Source: Agelaius tricolor (taxonomy: Eukaryota > Chordata > Aves > Passeriformes > Icteridae). Taken from it: DNA of 64,000 nt. Position numbers and translations under genes: made by a program. Each line of letters starts with the position of its first letter. The stretch's first letter is position 1. Positions 63,488-64,000 of this stretch are shown here, one piece after another. Below the pieces are notes generated by a model. The model saw only the letters and a program-made list of their open reading frames with translations. It was not told where the DNA came from and ran no database searches. Location: contig JALJCS010000012.1 in the NCBI GenBank assembly GCA_023055355.1, positions 12,374,501-12,438,500 on the forward strand, read 5' to 3'.

Positions 63488-64000
63488 TTTGCTGTACTTT
63501 TATATAACAGCAAGCACTGCCAGTGCCCTTGCCATGATTGCCATGATTGCCATGACCTCATAGGACAGCAGCTCTGGGAGTAACACTTCTGTCCCTATAA
63601 ACCTAAAACTTTTAAACAGCTTTAGAAAAACCTGGTGCTGTCAAAGATGGTAAGATCAAAGTGGTACTGAACCTTCTTTTTGAATGTTTTGTGAGTTGTT
63701 TTGATGCACAGCAGCATATGTATAGTGGAGAATATGAAGCCAAACAAACAAGGAAAAGAAGTCATATATCTTATGAGCAGTCTTCAGAAAAAGAATGCTA
63801 ATATTTGATGAAAGCTAATCAGTATGACTGTCAGGTTTTACATGTTTGCTCTCCACCATGACTTCCCTGTTATTCAACCCTGTTTTTATCTGCATTTGGT
63901 TTTAAACTGGCAGTTACATCAACCTTTCCCATCTTTCATCACTGGCCCAAATGTAATCAGTAAGTTGCTCATAATTCTGCAGTTTTACTAGCAGGTCATT
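63488..64000. other. Intergenic tail of window
   Basis: No gene is seen. A small three-unit 9-base tandem repeat (GCCATGATT, GCCATGATT, GCCATGACC) lies at 63531-63557, just beyond the LTR fragment. Confidence 0.6.

Noticed and set aside
1..64000. Search for tRNA, rRNA, snoRNA, CRISPR, bacterial operons or an intact provirus
   Set aside because: No tRNA-like boxes, box C/D or H/ACA layouts, regular spaced repeats or gag/pol/env-type frames were recognised by eye.

Overview
The window is vertebrate nuclear DNA, most likely from a bird (probably a passerine). It holds one multi-exon gene with a GC-rich CpG-island first exon and conventional GT-AG introns. The interspersed repeats are 3' ends of CR1-type LINEs and solo LTRs that look like avian endogenous-retrovirus families. 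There are no operons, bacterial-type genes, CRISPR arrays or recognisable tRNA/rRNA genes.

The only protein-coding gene I can support is DIPK2A (C3orf58/HASF family, divergent protein kinase domain 2A) on the + strand. Three coding exons (2315-2968, 14512-14815, 17302-17633) join in frame to a 429-residue secretory-pathway protein. It has an N-terminal hydrophobic segment, a Cys-rich lumenal region and a divergent kinase fold: a VVLK lysine, an LLD..FDN catalytic loop in place of HRD, and DAE in place of DFG. The promoter lies in a CpG island at roughly 1350-3250, with GC boxes, a perfect YY1-type motif and a CGG-rich tract. Intron 1 is about 11.5 kb and intron 2 about 2.5 kb.

The 3' UTR starts at 17634. 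Its end is uncertain: AATAAA hexamers lie near 17.7, 18.5, 20.0, 20.4 and 20.6 kb. A CR1 3' end (19313-19398) and a nearly intact-looking solo LTR with TATA box and AATAAA (about 19781-20076) lie between these candidates, so the LTR may act on transcript ends of the gene.

The remaining ~43 kb (about 20.7-64 kb) looks like intergenic desert. It contains three degraded LTR fragments of one family when the intronic copy is counted (7269-7782, 27563-27896, 63048-63487, all in + orientation), one CR1 fragment on the minus strand (52650-52706), homopolymer and polypyrimidine tracts, a few short tandem duplications, a G+T-biased tract (32380-32570) and a GC-rich patch (50190-50870). I see no second gene there. 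No new biological system is evident; the points most worth checking are the promoter architecture, the LTR-borne polyadenylation signal and the GC-rich patch followed by an A19 tract.
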